Shown here: positions 1-10,867 of the stretch, piece after piece
Position numbering within the stretch: position 1 is the stretch's first letter
How the letters are laid out: every line of letters begins with the position of its first letter
NCBI GenBank assembly: GCA_024734495.1
Contig: JALMQS010000912.1
Span: forward strand, 124,001-188,000
DNA: 64,000 nt
Reading direction: 5' to 3'
Origin: Forficula auricularia
Lineage: Eukaryota; Arthropoda; Insecta; Dermaptera; Forficulidae
Made by a program: the position numbers and the translations under genes
The notes under the pieces: generated by a model
Databases searched by the model: none
Seen by the model: only the letters and a program-made list of their open reading frames with translations
Told to the model about the DNA's origin: nothing

Positions 1-31
1 CAGTAAATCGGGCTAAAGACTAGAAATAGCT

Positions 32-394
32 TTGAATTCATACACCCGCTATGTCTTAAATCTAAAACCACGTAGCCATCTTTCGGACCAGGATAAAAAA
101 CTCATCTTAAACACAGATCTTTCTAAATTTTACGCTTGGCGGTGTTGTGTGATTATTTATAAGCTATTAAATTCTGAAAAATTCATTTTCCCGTCTTACT
201 TAGAAAATCTATTTGTCGTCGGTCGCTCCACCAGGAAGACAACGCTAGTGCAGGTGCACTGTAAAACTAAACACTTCTTTCATTCTTTCAAATTGGCGGG
301 TGCAAGGCTTTGGAATGAACTTCCATCCAAATTTCATGCAAACCCGACTCTTGGTGCTCTCAGGTCTTCGTTCTTTATGGATCCCACCCAATAA
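32..394 (+). pseudogene. 3' remnant of a LINE reverse transcriptase ORF
   Basis: A 120-codon open stretch whose C-terminal third reads like the extreme C-terminus of many LINE ORF2 proteins (CR1/L2/jockey-like): a run containing ARLWNELPSKF and then a leucine/phenylalanine-rich close. No catalytic RT motif is present, because the element is 5'-truncated or runs off the left edge of the window. The roughly 200 bases after the stop behave as a 3' UTR and end in a TAAA/TAAAT simple-repeat tail near 573-600, typical of CR1-like 3' ends. It is a dead fragment; the exact clade is uncertain. Confidence 0.6.
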
Positions 395-572
395 CTGATA
401 CTCCTTACTCTTATTTCCTTTATGTCTTCTAATCTTACTCTACTTTTTTGTTTCTCTTCTTCCCCCATACAATTTGTGTATTGGTGAACTCTTTTGCCAA
501 ATTTGTAAAATATTGTTTCTAAATTATGTATAAACACTGGGTGGGACCTAAGGTCCTATGTTTGTATACTTT

Positions 573-600
573 GTTAAATAAATAAATAAAATTAAATAAA
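573..600 (+). repeat. TAAA-type 3' tail of the LINE remnant
   Basis: Short-period repeat of TAAA/AAATAA following the LINE-derived 3' UTR. Its position directly after the LINE fragment suggests the 3' tail used in target-primed reverse transcription. Confidence 0.5.
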
Positions 601-627
601 CATATACTTTAATGAAATTAAAAATTA

Positions 628-1671
628 AATGTAGGGAATTTTTTGTCAAATATTGAGTGAAAATAAATTTGAACTTATATATTTCTAACTTGAAATAATG
701 ATGTTAAATATTTTTTTATATTTTTCTAATTAATATAACAAAGAATAATTGCTATATCAATGAGAATTGTTTTTGACCGCGCTTATTTGAAAAAGATATT
801 TATCTCGAGAATACTGCGGTTTACGCTATTGGAGTCTGCGGAGTCTTAAGTCTGGACCAAGAGAGAAAAAGATTTGATCCACCTAGTTACAATCCAACGT
901 CATTTCGCGTATAGCCCGCTAGACATTGTAGCTAAGTGGATCATATATTTTCTCTCCAAGTTCGATCATATGTGAAGGTTTTGCTAGCTGTTTTCTTCGA
1001 TTACAATGGCGTGGTGCATCATGAGTTCTTGCCAACAGGTCGTACGGTTAATAAGGAATACTACAAGGAAGTTATGCAACGTTTGCGTTAAGCAATACGG
1101 CTCAAACGATCGGAATTGTGGAAAAAAATCATGGATTCTGCATCACGATAATGCACCAGCTCACACATCAATGCTTGTTCGTGATTTTTTGGCCAAAAAC
1201 AACACTCTAATCATGCCTCAACCACCTTATTCACCAGATTTGGCTCCCTGCGACTTTTTCCTATTCCCAAAACTGAAGAGACCAATGAAAGGAAAGCGTT
1301 TTGACACAATTGATGAGATAAAGTAAGAATCGAAGAACGAGCTGATGGCCATACCGAAAAGCGCATTTCAGAAGTGCTTCGAGGATTGGAAGAAGCGCTG
1401 GCATAAGTGCATTATATCTGAGGGGATTACTTTGAAGGGGACAAAATGGATATTGATGAATAAATAAATACTTTTCAAAAAATTCAAACTTCACCTTTTC
1501 TTTTGAACAAACCTCGTATTATGTCAAAATAATTCTCGTTGATATATCAATTATTCTTTGATATATTAATGAGAAAAATTATAAATTTATTTAACATCAT
1601 TATTTCAAATTAGAAATATATAAGTTCAGATATTATTTTCACTCAATATTTGACAAGAATTCCCTACATTT
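628..1671. repeat. Foldback element split by a mariner
   Basis: The segment 628-775 (AAATGTAGGGAATT start, then a conserved AT-rich arm) is repeated in inverted orientation at about 1519-1671. The arms are roughly 145-150 bases with some mismatches. Between them lies a mariner remnant rather than a short loop, so this is a palindromic MITE whose centre was hit by the mariner. No transposase of its own is visible. Confidence 0.75.
984..1463 (+). pseudogene. mariner transposase, C-terminal half, inactivated
   Basis: The reading frame encodes the C-terminal catalytic part of a mariner transposase: the motif HHDNAPAHTS, then PPYSPDLAPCDFF. The two aspartates are separated by 34 residues, giving the DD34D signature, followed by the usual KGKRFDTIDEIK region. 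There is an in-frame stop after MQRLR near 1089, a second stop near 1324, and the N-terminal half with the first catalytic Asp is missing. The family's C-terminal tail continues to a stop near 1461. A mariner-like right terminus (GAACAAACCTCG) lies at about 1505-1516. The element sits in the middle of a palindromic repeat and cannot make an active enzyme. Confidence 0.85.
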
Positions 1672-1886
1672 GATTCGCGATTGAATCAAATGTAGAAAAC
1701 ATTCGATCTACATATTAATATCTGAATTAACTAACTTGTCGTCACCAGACCTATTTAAATTAATACCATTCTTCTCTATATTCTTATAATCTAAATAACC
1801 ATCTGAATCATCCTCATAACAAAAACCACCACTGGTTTCAACACATATTTCTAGCCCAACCCTGGATTGACTACCCCTTTCATCCA

Positions 1887-2912
1887 TCTATATATATAAA
1901 ATTAAGGTTTTGTCTGTACATTGCTCCAAATGACGCCAAATTTTGGTTGCACACGTTTCAAGCAAAGTTATGAACGAAAACACCCTCAACGAAATTTCTG
2001 TCTGTCTGTATGTATGTCTGTTTCAGTGATTTCCGAAAAGTTGCTCACGATTTACGTAAAAATGGCTGAAGGGATTATTATGAAATTTCATATTTACATC
2101 AGATGTCTTCTAACTTACGTTTTTAGCTATATAACCTTTTGATATTTTGACCCCAGAAGGGGGTTTGGGGAGCGCACGAATCAAAATTATCAAATAACTC
2201 CTAAACTATTAACCCTGCGGCAAATTTTATAATAAACAAAGTTGTAGGGGATGTAATTTCTGACAACTTTTGTTTAAAAAAATTCCCCAAAAACCCACCC
2301 GAAAAGGGGGGGAGGGTGAAAAAATATAAATTCTTGCTCTTGGAGCAAACTCAACCAAATTTTGTAAACATAATCTCTGGGCCTCTAGAGAGGTAGAAAT
2401 GCAAAAACTAACCACCCAAAATGTGTGTGGGGGGGGGGTCAAAAATGAAAATTCTTTCTCTTGGGCCAAACTCAACCAAATTTTGTATACATAATCTGTG
2501 GGTCACTAGAAGACTAGAAATGCAAAAACTGGGTGCGGGGGTGGAATGGGGTTGGGGTGAGGAGGGAGGCGGAGTAGGGTGGGGGTGAAGGGGGTGGTGC
2601 GGGGTAGAGTCCAGGGGCATAACGGGGTGTGGTGCGCAGGGTTGGAGGGCACGGGGTGAATGGGGTGCGGGATCCGAGGTGGGTGAGGTGCGGGTTGTGG
2701 TGTGGGGGCGGGGGTTGGGAACGAGTGCGGAGTGGGGGTGCTGGGGGTGGTTTTAGGGGTGGGGGTAGTGGGTTAGGGTGCGGAATGGAGTGTTGGGGTG
2801 GTGGTGTGGGGGCGGGGGTTGGAGATGGTGCGGGGTGGGGGTGCTGGGTGGGAGTGGGGGGTGAGGGTGGGGTTCGAGAGCTGGGGGTCCAGGGGGCGTG
2901 CCTTGCATCTAG
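1887..2912 (+). mobile_element. Non-autonomous Helitron, Hel-A family (copy 1)
   Basis: Begins with TC (TCTATATATATAAAATT) and ends with a GC-rich region followed by CTAG, then a host T, as Helitrons do. The left part contains TCTGTCTG-type repeats; the right part (about 2520-2900) is a low-complexity GGGGTG-rich tract. There is no Rep/helicase coding. Copies at 3193, 9939 and 13120 share both ends. Confidence 0.75.
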
Positions 2913-3192
2913 TATTATCTAAAAAAAGAAAAAATATTTTAAAAATAAACAAAATATTTACCTTAGCAACGCAGAGATTTCCTTATTCCAGCTTAATTTC
3001 AAAACCAACCCTTGGCTTTTCCTATCTCCTAATGGTTAGAGGCTATTGAACCAAATCTGTACAGGTTTTTCTCACTATAAAATAAGAGAAAAACTGAGGA
3101 TTCGTGCAAAATGCATTTTGCAATGAAAATTCGAACTTCGCTATGGTGTCTCCTCTTTTATCTTTATATTAATTTTTAATTTTATAAAAATA

Positions 3193-3975
3193 CTAGCTTC
3201 AAGGACCGCCTTCGGCGGCCCTCTTGCTAAGTATGGGGCACTCCCCCTGGACCCCAGCCCACGAACCCCACCCTCACCCCCTACTCCCACCCACCACACA
3301 CCCCGAAACCCACCCAGCACCCCACCCCCGCACCCAGTTTTTGCATTTCTAGCCTTCTAGTGATCCACAGATTATGTATATAAAATTTGGTTGAGTTTGG
3401 TCCAAGATAATTTTTTTTCATTTTTTGACCCTCTCCCCATTTTGGGTGGTTAGTTTTTGCATTTCTAGCTCTCTAGAGGCCCAGAGATTATGTATACAAA
3501 ATTTGGTTGAGTTTGCCCCAAGTGTAAGAATTTACATTTTTTCACCCCCCCCCCTTTTTGGGTGGTTTTTGGGGGAATTTTTTAAACAAAAGTTATCAGA
3601 AATCACATCCCCCACAACTTTGTTTTTCATAAAATTTTCCGTAGGGTTAATAGTTTAGGAGTTATTTGATAATTTTCATTCGTGCGCCCCCCCCCAAACC
3701 CCCTTCTGGGGTCAAAATATCAAAACGTTATATAGCTAAAAACGTAAGTTAGAAGACATCTGATGTAAATATGAAATTTCATAATAATACCTTCAGCCGT
3801 TTTTACGTGAATCGTGAGCAACTTTTCGGAAACGACGGAAACAGACATACAGACATACATACATGAATTTTGTTGAGGGTGTTTTCGTTCATAACTTTGC
3901 TTGAAACGCGTGCAACCAAAATCTGGCGTGATTTGGAGCAATGTACAGACAAAACCTTAATTTTATATATATAGA
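3193..3975 (-). mobile_element. Non-autonomous Helitron, Hel-A family (copy 2)
   Basis: Minus-strand copy: the 3' end is CTAG at 3193-3196, preceded by a hairpin built on GGCCGCCGAAGGCGG, and the 5' TC is at 3975-3974. It lies about 280 bases from copy 1 in inverted orientation. The C-rich tract at 3240-3340 corresponds to the G-rich tract of copy 1 but is much shorter. Confidence 0.75.
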
Positions 3976-4798
3976 TATGTGTAGTCGAACCCGCTTTTAT
4001 AACGAGAATCCGGATTTAACGAGGAATAATTTCATTAAAAATATTTTAGCAATTTTGTAAATATCCAATTAATACTCTCATGATTTCAAGCCTGGGGATA
4101 TTTACACCTCCCCCGCACCCCACTCCTCATCCTCCTACATCCGCTAGTGCAGTAATTACTCAGTACTTCAGAGTGAATTGATGAGAATAAATCAAAACAA
4201 AAGATTAGGTACTACTTCTTTTTTTAAGTTTAATTCACTTTTAAGAATAATAAAAATATTCTATGTATTATATCAAAAAAAAAAATAATGCTAATAATAA
4301 TACGAAAATGGACCTAATAGAATTCGCATTGAAAAAAATTGCAATTATATAAAGCAATTTAATATTTTTTTTTTGCTGAGTAAGCCAAAATCAAGAAACA
4401 ATTTGTCATTAAAATATTTTTTTATTAACATTTTTTAATATAATTATGTTTCATAAATTTTTCAATTTTTGCTTTATATAAGTAATTGTATTTCATTATT
4501 ATTTGAAACTTTTTAAGGTCGTTTTTCACTTGTTAGTGCCATTATTGAAATAATAAGGATTTTTATTATATTTATTATATTTATTATTTATTTATATCAG
4601 TGGCGGGTGGTGATTTTTCAACCCGAAAATAACATATATAACGAAAAGTCCGTTATAAGATTTTTGGCACTCTAATTTTAAAACTTGTGGTTCAAAAATT
4701 GAAGAAACCATAATTTTTTGAATGATTTTATATTGATATTTTTTGGCGATGTCATAATATATAGGCATAAATTAACAATTTATATTAATAAGTAAATT

Positions 4799-5149
4799 TT
4801 ATTTTATTTAGGAACGAATCTAAGATTTTAGTAGAAATATTTTTACATTGCATATCAGAGGGCCTCGTCCCCTCGGGAATCGAACCCAAGCGCTATAACT
4901 AGCTAGCCCGGCCATTAGCCAAACCTTTAAGACGAATCTCTCTCCGATACGCAAATATATATAAGAAATAAAGCTAAAGATTCTTTTATATGTTGCATAT
5001 CGGAGAGAGATTCGTCTTAAAAGGGTATGGCTAACGGCCCGGCAAGCTAGTTATAGCGCTTGGGTTCGATTCCCGAGGGACGAAGCCCTCTGATATGCAA
5101 TGTAAAAATATTTCTACTAAAATCTTAGATTCGTTCCTAAATAAAATTA
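4799..5149. repeat. Palindrome of two SINE-like units, head to head
   Basis: An inverted repeat with arms of about 145 bases around an AT-rich centre near 4975. Each arm carries a tRNA-like polymerase III promoter: a B box GGTTCGATTCC (plus strand near 5050-5060; its complement near 4880-4890) and an upstream A-box-like TGGCTAACGGC. The paired T-arm CTTGG/CCGAG is present, but no full tRNA cloverleaf or anticodon arm, so it is SINE-derived and not a tRNA gene. Confidence 0.7.
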
Positions 5150-6090
5150 AATTCATTTCTCAATATTATAATGGTTATTTACCTAACCTGGGTTGATTTT
5201 TGAAAAAATTCCATCTTTCTTCAAAAAAAGATACTTAAATCTTTTCATTAATAATTTATATTAAGTTTATTATTAATTAGTAATTACTAAGGCACGTCAG
5301 TGAAATAAATAAGTACAGCTCAAATAATTTTCTCAACTTTTAGTTGGTAAATAAAAATGGAGCGAATAATAAGATAAAGAATTGTTTAGAATTTTTTGTT
5401 AATTTATTATTTTCGTCATTAACCTCGAACTCAGATCATTAGTAATGGACATTATAATAGAATACAATATAATAATAGAATAGAATCCAATTCGAAGGTT
5501 ACTTAAAATATTTGTCTTTTTTTATATATATTTGAAGTGAAATTAATTATCTAGGGTTATATTTCATTATTACGTGAAACAAAGCATAATGGAGTGTAAG
5601 ATAACAATGTGTATTAATATTAATAATACGTAAATAAAATTTAGATTGTTGTTAATAAAATTGAATTTGAATGGCAAATAATACAGGAAGAGAGATTCTA
5701 TCTTGAGGTCATGGAATTGAGGGTGATTGGAAATGTATGTCTGGTCAGTTCAGTAAAGCATTTGAGAGTGAAAGGATAGTTAGTACCTAGAGTAGGTAAC
5801 TGAGAAAAATTCACACAAGGGCGGGTATTTTAGACATTTAAAAAAAAGTAGCAATTTTTTACTAGGGAGTTTAGTAAACTTTCCGGATCATTTGAATATG
5901 GCAATCGGACAACGTTTAGAACGAAAGATTTTTCTAAAGTGATATCATCAAAAGAAGAAGATATTTATGATTATTCCATAAACGAAATGCAGGAATCATG
6001 ATTCGGAAAAGTCTCCTCGACATGAAAGTCATGCTGGATCATCTCGTTTGGTAAGATTTGAACCACCTCACCTACCTCTAATAATCTATC
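5150..6090. other. AT-rich stretch without recognised feature
   Basis: No coding, RNA or transposon end was recognised here. The segment is AT-rich with scattered stops in all frames. Confidence 0.5.
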
Positions 6091-6330
6091 TATGTATAAA
6101 ATAACAGAAATAAATATTATTTATTCAAATCAGATCAAAATTTGACATTGAAAATAAAAATGGATTCTTTAATCTTAATGCATCAAAAGTAGGCTTACTA
6201 GTAGATATCTACCATATATAAAACTTAAGGACATTTATCAATCGATTACATCATAAAAATGCAATATTCCTATAGATCTTTTTCATTGATATAATATCGG
6301 AAAAGTATTATTCATTAATATTGATTTAGA
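6091..6330 (+). repeat. Direct repeat, left copy (240 bp)
   Basis: Nearly identical to 7324-7553 in the same orientation. The two copies flank the nested DNA-element block between them. Small indels separate them. Confidence 0.8.
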
Positions 6331-6426
6331 GTATTAAGTACTTTATTTTTTAGAAATTTATTTATTCATTAATATAAAAAAATACAAAATAAATTACATT
6401 AACTACACAATTATATATACAAAAGG

Positions 6427-7319
6427 TCAGTGCCGAAGCCAGAAAATTTTCATTGTAGGGGGGGGGGGTCAAACAACAAAGCAAATTATTTAGTGGGAAT
6501 TTTTTTTTTATTAAAACAAATAGTCCAGTTAAATTGTGTTTTTACCCGGAAAGTTTTGGGGTAGTTTTGATTTCTTGATCCTATATGTTTTTTGGGTGTG
6601 CTGAATCCGAATCTGAGGTTTGCTAACAAAATTTCGTGACGGTACATTGTCAAAAATGCAAAAAAAAGATTAAAAATCTCATTTTTTTTTTGGTGGTTTT
6701 TTGCTTATAACTCGAAAACTATCAACTTTTCGTAAATAACTTTTCTTTTCAAAATGAGAGTTAATATAATTTACTACAAAATTCATCATTTAGGTTTTTT
6801 TCTCTGACCAACCGTTCGGGCTCAAGCGTTAGTTGAAAATTGGCGTATTTTTTTTTGTTTCCGCAAATCCCAAAAACTCGCACTTTTTTCGATTTTTGCA
6901 AGAAATTTTATAAACTTTCATTTTGAAAAGGAATGTTATTTACGAAAAGTTGATAGTTTTCGAGTTAAAAGGAAAAATCCGCCAAAAAATGAGATTTTTT
7001 TTACCTTTTTTTGCATTTTTGACAATGTTCAGTTACGAAATTTTGTTAGCAAACCTCAGATTCAGCACACCCAAAAAACATATAGGATCAAGAAATCAAA
7101 ACTACCCGAAAACTTTCCCACGAGGGGCCCTTTAGAGAACAATTTAACTAAAAAGGTACTTCAAGAAATTAAAAAATAACATAATTCTTGATTAAACATA
7201 TGAAATATATTTAATTACGGTTAGTTTGCCATAAGAAACGGTTTGTCGTTGCCGTTACTCATCCCATGAGCCCTGCCCTTGAGGGGGGGGGGGTTCTGAC
7301 CCCATGGCTACACTCTCTG
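6427..7319. mobile_element. MITE with CAGTGCCGAAGCCAG-type ends
   Basis: Left end CAGTGCCGAAGCCAG with a G-run; right end a G-run, then CTGACCCCATGGCTACACTC. These are degenerate inverted termini of a widespread MITE type. The superfamily is not certain. Its interior is occupied by an FB-1 foldback. Confidence 0.5.
6521..7151. repeat. FB-1 foldback element, short copy
   Basis: Starts TAGTCCAGTTAAATTGT and ends in its degraded inverse. The two halves are complementary over about 300 bases each (for example the block around CTCGAAAACTATCAAC at about 6710 and its inverse near 6945). It is the same family as 14705-16064, but lacks the inner 730 bases of that copy. Confidence 0.8.
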
Positions 7320-7323
7320 TATA

Positions 7324-7553
7324 TATGTATAAAATAATAGAAATAAATATTATTTATTCAGATCAAAATTTGACATTGAAAATAAAAATGGATTCTTTAA
7401 TCTTAATGCATCAAAAAAAGTAGGCTTAGATACCTCTATAAAGAACTTATGGAGATTTTTCAATTGATTACATCATAAAAATGCAATATTCCTATAGATC
7501 TTTTTCATTGATATATAATATCATAAAAGTATTATTCATTAATATTGATTTAG
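7324..7553 (+). repeat. Direct repeat, right copy
   Basis: Second copy of 6091-6330. The preserved order and orientation suggest a local duplication of about 240 bases flanking, or created with, the intervening MITE block. Confidence 0.8.
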
Positions 7554-8114
7554 ACAGAGATGTGACTTATTTTAGATACAATAATTTGAAATACAGATAC
7601 AAGATGCAGAATACGTATTTTCGAAAAAAAATGAGTGATAAAATGTTTGAACAACTGGTTTTACTTAAATCTCAATTAAAACCTTAAAAATATAATATTT
7701 TCTCACATTTACGCGATTAACGAGATCACTACTGTTCATAATTAATGTGTTGTCGCTAAGTTAAATAAACCTTATAAAAATATGTTTTCTTTCAAAAAGT
7801 ATTTAGAAAATACGTATTTTGTATCTAGTATTTCAAATACTATTTACAAAAGTATCTTGTATCTGATATCTCAAATACTTTACTTAAAAGTATCTTTTAA
7901 CTTGTATTCCAGATTCTTTATATGAAGTATCTTGTACAACTTTGGATTTAGAGTACTAAGTACTTTATTTATTTTTTTAGAAGTACTTTGTTCATGTCCG
8001 TAACCCTTATGGGTTTTTGGTTTCTTGTTGTCTTACTTTCTTCAATCTTCCTCTGGACCCTCGTAATGATCTTGATCTTCTCCAATAATCTGTCATCTAT
8101 TCATCCCCTTAAAC

Positions 8115-8402
8115 CAGGGGTCGGCAACCTGCGGCTCGCGAGCCGCATGCGGCTCTTTCGATGTCAAGATGCAGCTCTCCAGTTCCATATTAATTAATTT
8201 TCAAAATTCATAAAAAAATATTATACTGCAAAAAAATGAATATTTAAACCTATTTATTTTAAATCAAAAATCAAATTTATATACCTAATCCTAATCAAAT
8301 ACCATAATATTGAAACAATAATGTTAGTGGCTCTTTAAAAACTGGGAAATTTCGTGAATTGTAACTTTTGGCTCTTCCGTCTCGAAAGGTTGCCCACCCC
8401 TG
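8115..8402. mobile_element. hAT-type MITE, 288 bp
   Basis: Terminal inverted repeats CAGGGGTCGGCAACC (left) and GGTTGCCCACCCCTG (right). It is flanked by 8-bp target duplications CCTTAAAC / CCTTAAAG with one mismatch. An 8-bp duplication and CAGGGGT ends are diagnostic of hAT elements. There is no internal coding capacity. Confidence 0.9.
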
Positions 8403-8516
8403 CCTTAAAGCCATCTGCCAGTCTTGCATATGCATCCCCAAAACCCTCCCAAATCCTCACAGTTCTCTATGTGTTCTGCCCTTTCTTTCTCTTCTTTTCA
8501 CACCCCTTGCATACTA

Positions 8517-9452
8517 TTGGGTTGGGGAATAAGTTCGTTCGGTTTTTTTAAAAGAGCTTTCTTTAAACAAAAAACAATAATTATAACAATAAATTAATCA
8601 ATTATGTATTCGCCGTTACTGTTTACAACCTCCTCCCACCTCTCGACCAATTTGTTGATGCCGTTCCGCCAAAAATCGCCCGGTTTGGTGTCGAAGAAGT
8701 TGTTGAGCCAGTTTTTGAGGTCCTCTTCGCCGTCGAAGGTAACAACTCTCATTTGATTAGACAAGGAGCAAAAAAGGTGATAATCTGTTGGCGCAAGGTC
8801 CGGAGAGTATGGTGGATGTTGAAGAACCTCCCATTCGAGCTCTTGGAGTGCGGTTTTGACGACTTGTGCAACATGCGATCAGGCGTTGTCGTGGAGCAAG
8901 ATGACTTGGCCTTGTCGGTCAGGTCTTTTCAGTCGCATAGCCTCATTTACGCGGCGTAGTGAGTATTGAGGATCGTCTTATGATCGCAGTTCATTTTTTC
9001 GGCCAATTCACGACTTGTTTGGCGACCATCTTCCTTCAAAAGTACTTTGAGATGCTCCTCATCGAATTCTGCAGGTCGTCCGCTGCGAGGCATGTCTTCG
9101 AGGTCAAAGTCGCCGTTTTTGAACTTCGCAAACCATTTCTGTGCTGCGCGCTCACCTACGAAACCTTCTCCATACACGTTGCATATGTCACGAGCGGCTT
9201 CAGCTGCTTTTTGACCGCGATGAAAAGCGAAGAAAAGTAGGTGTCGAAAATGCTGATTTTTGCCATCTGGGTATTCCATTTCTAAGCGTGGAAAATAGGA
9301 AAAACTAAAAATATTCGAAAAAACAAATAACACAGTCCTGTAGAGCAGAAAAGGCACTGTCTAATGAATACAAACGCTTTGCTCAACAACAAACAAATCC
9401 TTTAAAAAATCCTCTTTGAAAAAAAACCGAACGAACTTATTCCCCAACCTAA
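8517..9452 (-). mobile_element. mariner element, internally deleted
   Basis: Inverted termini containing TTGGGGAATAAGTTCGTTC at both ends, flanked by TA dinucleotides (8515-8516 and 9453-9454). At 936 bases it is about 350 shorter than a full-length mariner. It encodes both ends of a transposase on the minus strand but not the middle. Confidence 0.9.
8594..9280 (-). pseudogene. mariner transposase with internal deletion
   Basis: Reading the minus strand, the N-terminal part shows the mariner helix-turn-helix DNA-binding region: FRHLLFFAFHRGQKAAEAAR, then QKWFAKFKNGDFDLED, a PRSGRP linker and a second HTH ending CDHKTIL. The ORF then jumps, near 8950, to the C-terminal catalytic region LLHDNA, a stop, and PPYSPDLAPTDYHLF, which supplies the second and third Asp of the DD34D triad. 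The first catalytic Asp and its surroundings are deleted and the frame changes at the junction, so the protein is dead. The C-terminus ends at a TAA at 8596-8594. Confidence 0.88.
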
Positions 9453-9938
9453 TATAAGTACTTATTAATATTAATATATTATTTTTTGAAAACTCAGTAG
9501 GTACTTATTAATATTAATACCTATTCCTCTTTGAAAAACTCCATTTGTACCATTTATTAAAATCCTAAATTATAATAATTGAATTGTGGTATTTATTTAT
9601 TTATTTATTTTAGGTTTTCAATTTATAAAATAGGTAAAGAAATGTTTCCAAGATATTACATAAAAATTAATCAAAGTGCAATTTTCCGATAAAAGATATG
9701 ATTTTTCCATAATACCTACTTACCATATAATCTTAAAAGTACTACACTGTAAAATTTATCTAAAGTATTATAAGTATGTACTTATTAATATTTATTTATT
9801 TTTTCTTTGAAAAAAATCATTTCCAGTATTTTTATTTAATTCTATGATTATATCTATTTTAATTTTAAAGATGAGTAGCATTTACCATATAAGCATATTT
9901 TATAAATTTAATTCAAATATACACTTATATATTATGTA
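9453..9938. other. AT-rich spacer
   Basis: Low-complexity AT sequence with TATTTATT runs near 9590-9610. Nothing coding was recognised. Confidence 0.5.
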
Positions 9939-10867
9939 CTAGCTGCAAGGCCCGCCTTCGGCGGCCCTCTTGCTAGACAGGGGGCACGCCTCCTGGATCC
10001 CCAACCCACGAACCCCACCCTCATACCCCATTCCCACCCACCACGCCCCCCGAACCCCACCAAGCATCTCCCACTACCCGAACCATGCACCCGTGCCCAA
10101 CCACCCCGCACCACCCCACTACGCCTCTGGAACCTCACCTAAACCCCGACTCAACCCTGCACCTCCCCACCCCGCGCCCTACCCACCCCACCCCGCACAC
10201 CCCACTAAGCCTCTGGATCCTCTCCTGAACTCTCACTCCTCACTGCACCCCCTGCGCCCTCCACCCCGCACCAAGTTTTTCATTTCTAGTCTTCTAGTGA
10301 TTATGTATACAAAATTTTGTTAAGTTGGCTCTAAGGGTAAGAATTTTCATTTTTTGACCCCCCATTTTGGGTGGTTAGTTTTTGCATTTCTAGCTTCTAG
10401 TGACCCACAGATTATGTATACAAAATTTGGTTGAGCTTGCTCCAAGGGCAAGAATTTACATATTTTTCGCCCTCCCCCTTTTTGGGTGGTTTTTTAAGGG
10501 GAATTTTTTTAAACAAAAGTTGTCAGAAATCACATCCTCTACCACTTTGCTTCTTATAAAATTTGCCGTAGAGTTAATAGTTCAGGAGTTATTTGATCAT
10601 TTTCATTCGTGCGCCCCCCCAAAAATATCAAAACGTTGTATAGCTAAAAACGTTAGAAGACGTCTGATATAAATATGAAATTTCATAATAATCCCTTCAG
10701 CCGTTTTTACGTGAATCGTGAGCAACTTTTCGGAAACGACAGAAACATACAGACAGGAATTTTGTTGAGGGTGTTTTCGTTTATAACTTTGCTTGAAACG
10801 TGTGCAACCAAAATTTAGCGTGATTTGGAGAAATGTACACACAAAACCTTAATTTTATATATATAGA
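9939..10867 (-). mobile_element. Non-autonomous Helitron, Hel-A family (copy 3)
   Basis: The 3' CTAG is at 9939-9942 with the CCGCCTTCGGCGG hairpin at about 9951-9965; the 5' TC is on the minus strand at 10867-10866. The C-rich tract at 9975-10275 is the counterpart of the G-rich tract in copy 1. Open frames through this tract (proline/histidine-rich) are compositional, not genes. Confidence 0.78.

Noticed and set aside
2629..2922. Gly/Val/Arg-rich open frames in the G-rich tract (and Pro/His-rich ones at 9970-10323)
   Set aside because: They follow from the GGGGTG/CCCCAC low-complexity composition of Hel-A copies; the frames are not shared between copies.
3425..3658. Recurrent hydrophobic frame with FWVVSFCI and LCIQNLVEFAP in several Hel-A copies
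   Set aside because: It is the repeated TTTTGCATTTCTAG module read in frame. Copies differ by frameshifts and stops with no codon-level conservation.
4855..4925. Possible tRNA gene (B box GGTTCGATTCC)
   Set aside because: No acceptor-stem pairing or anticodon arm; it is part of a palindrome with the same box in the other arm, so SINE-derived.
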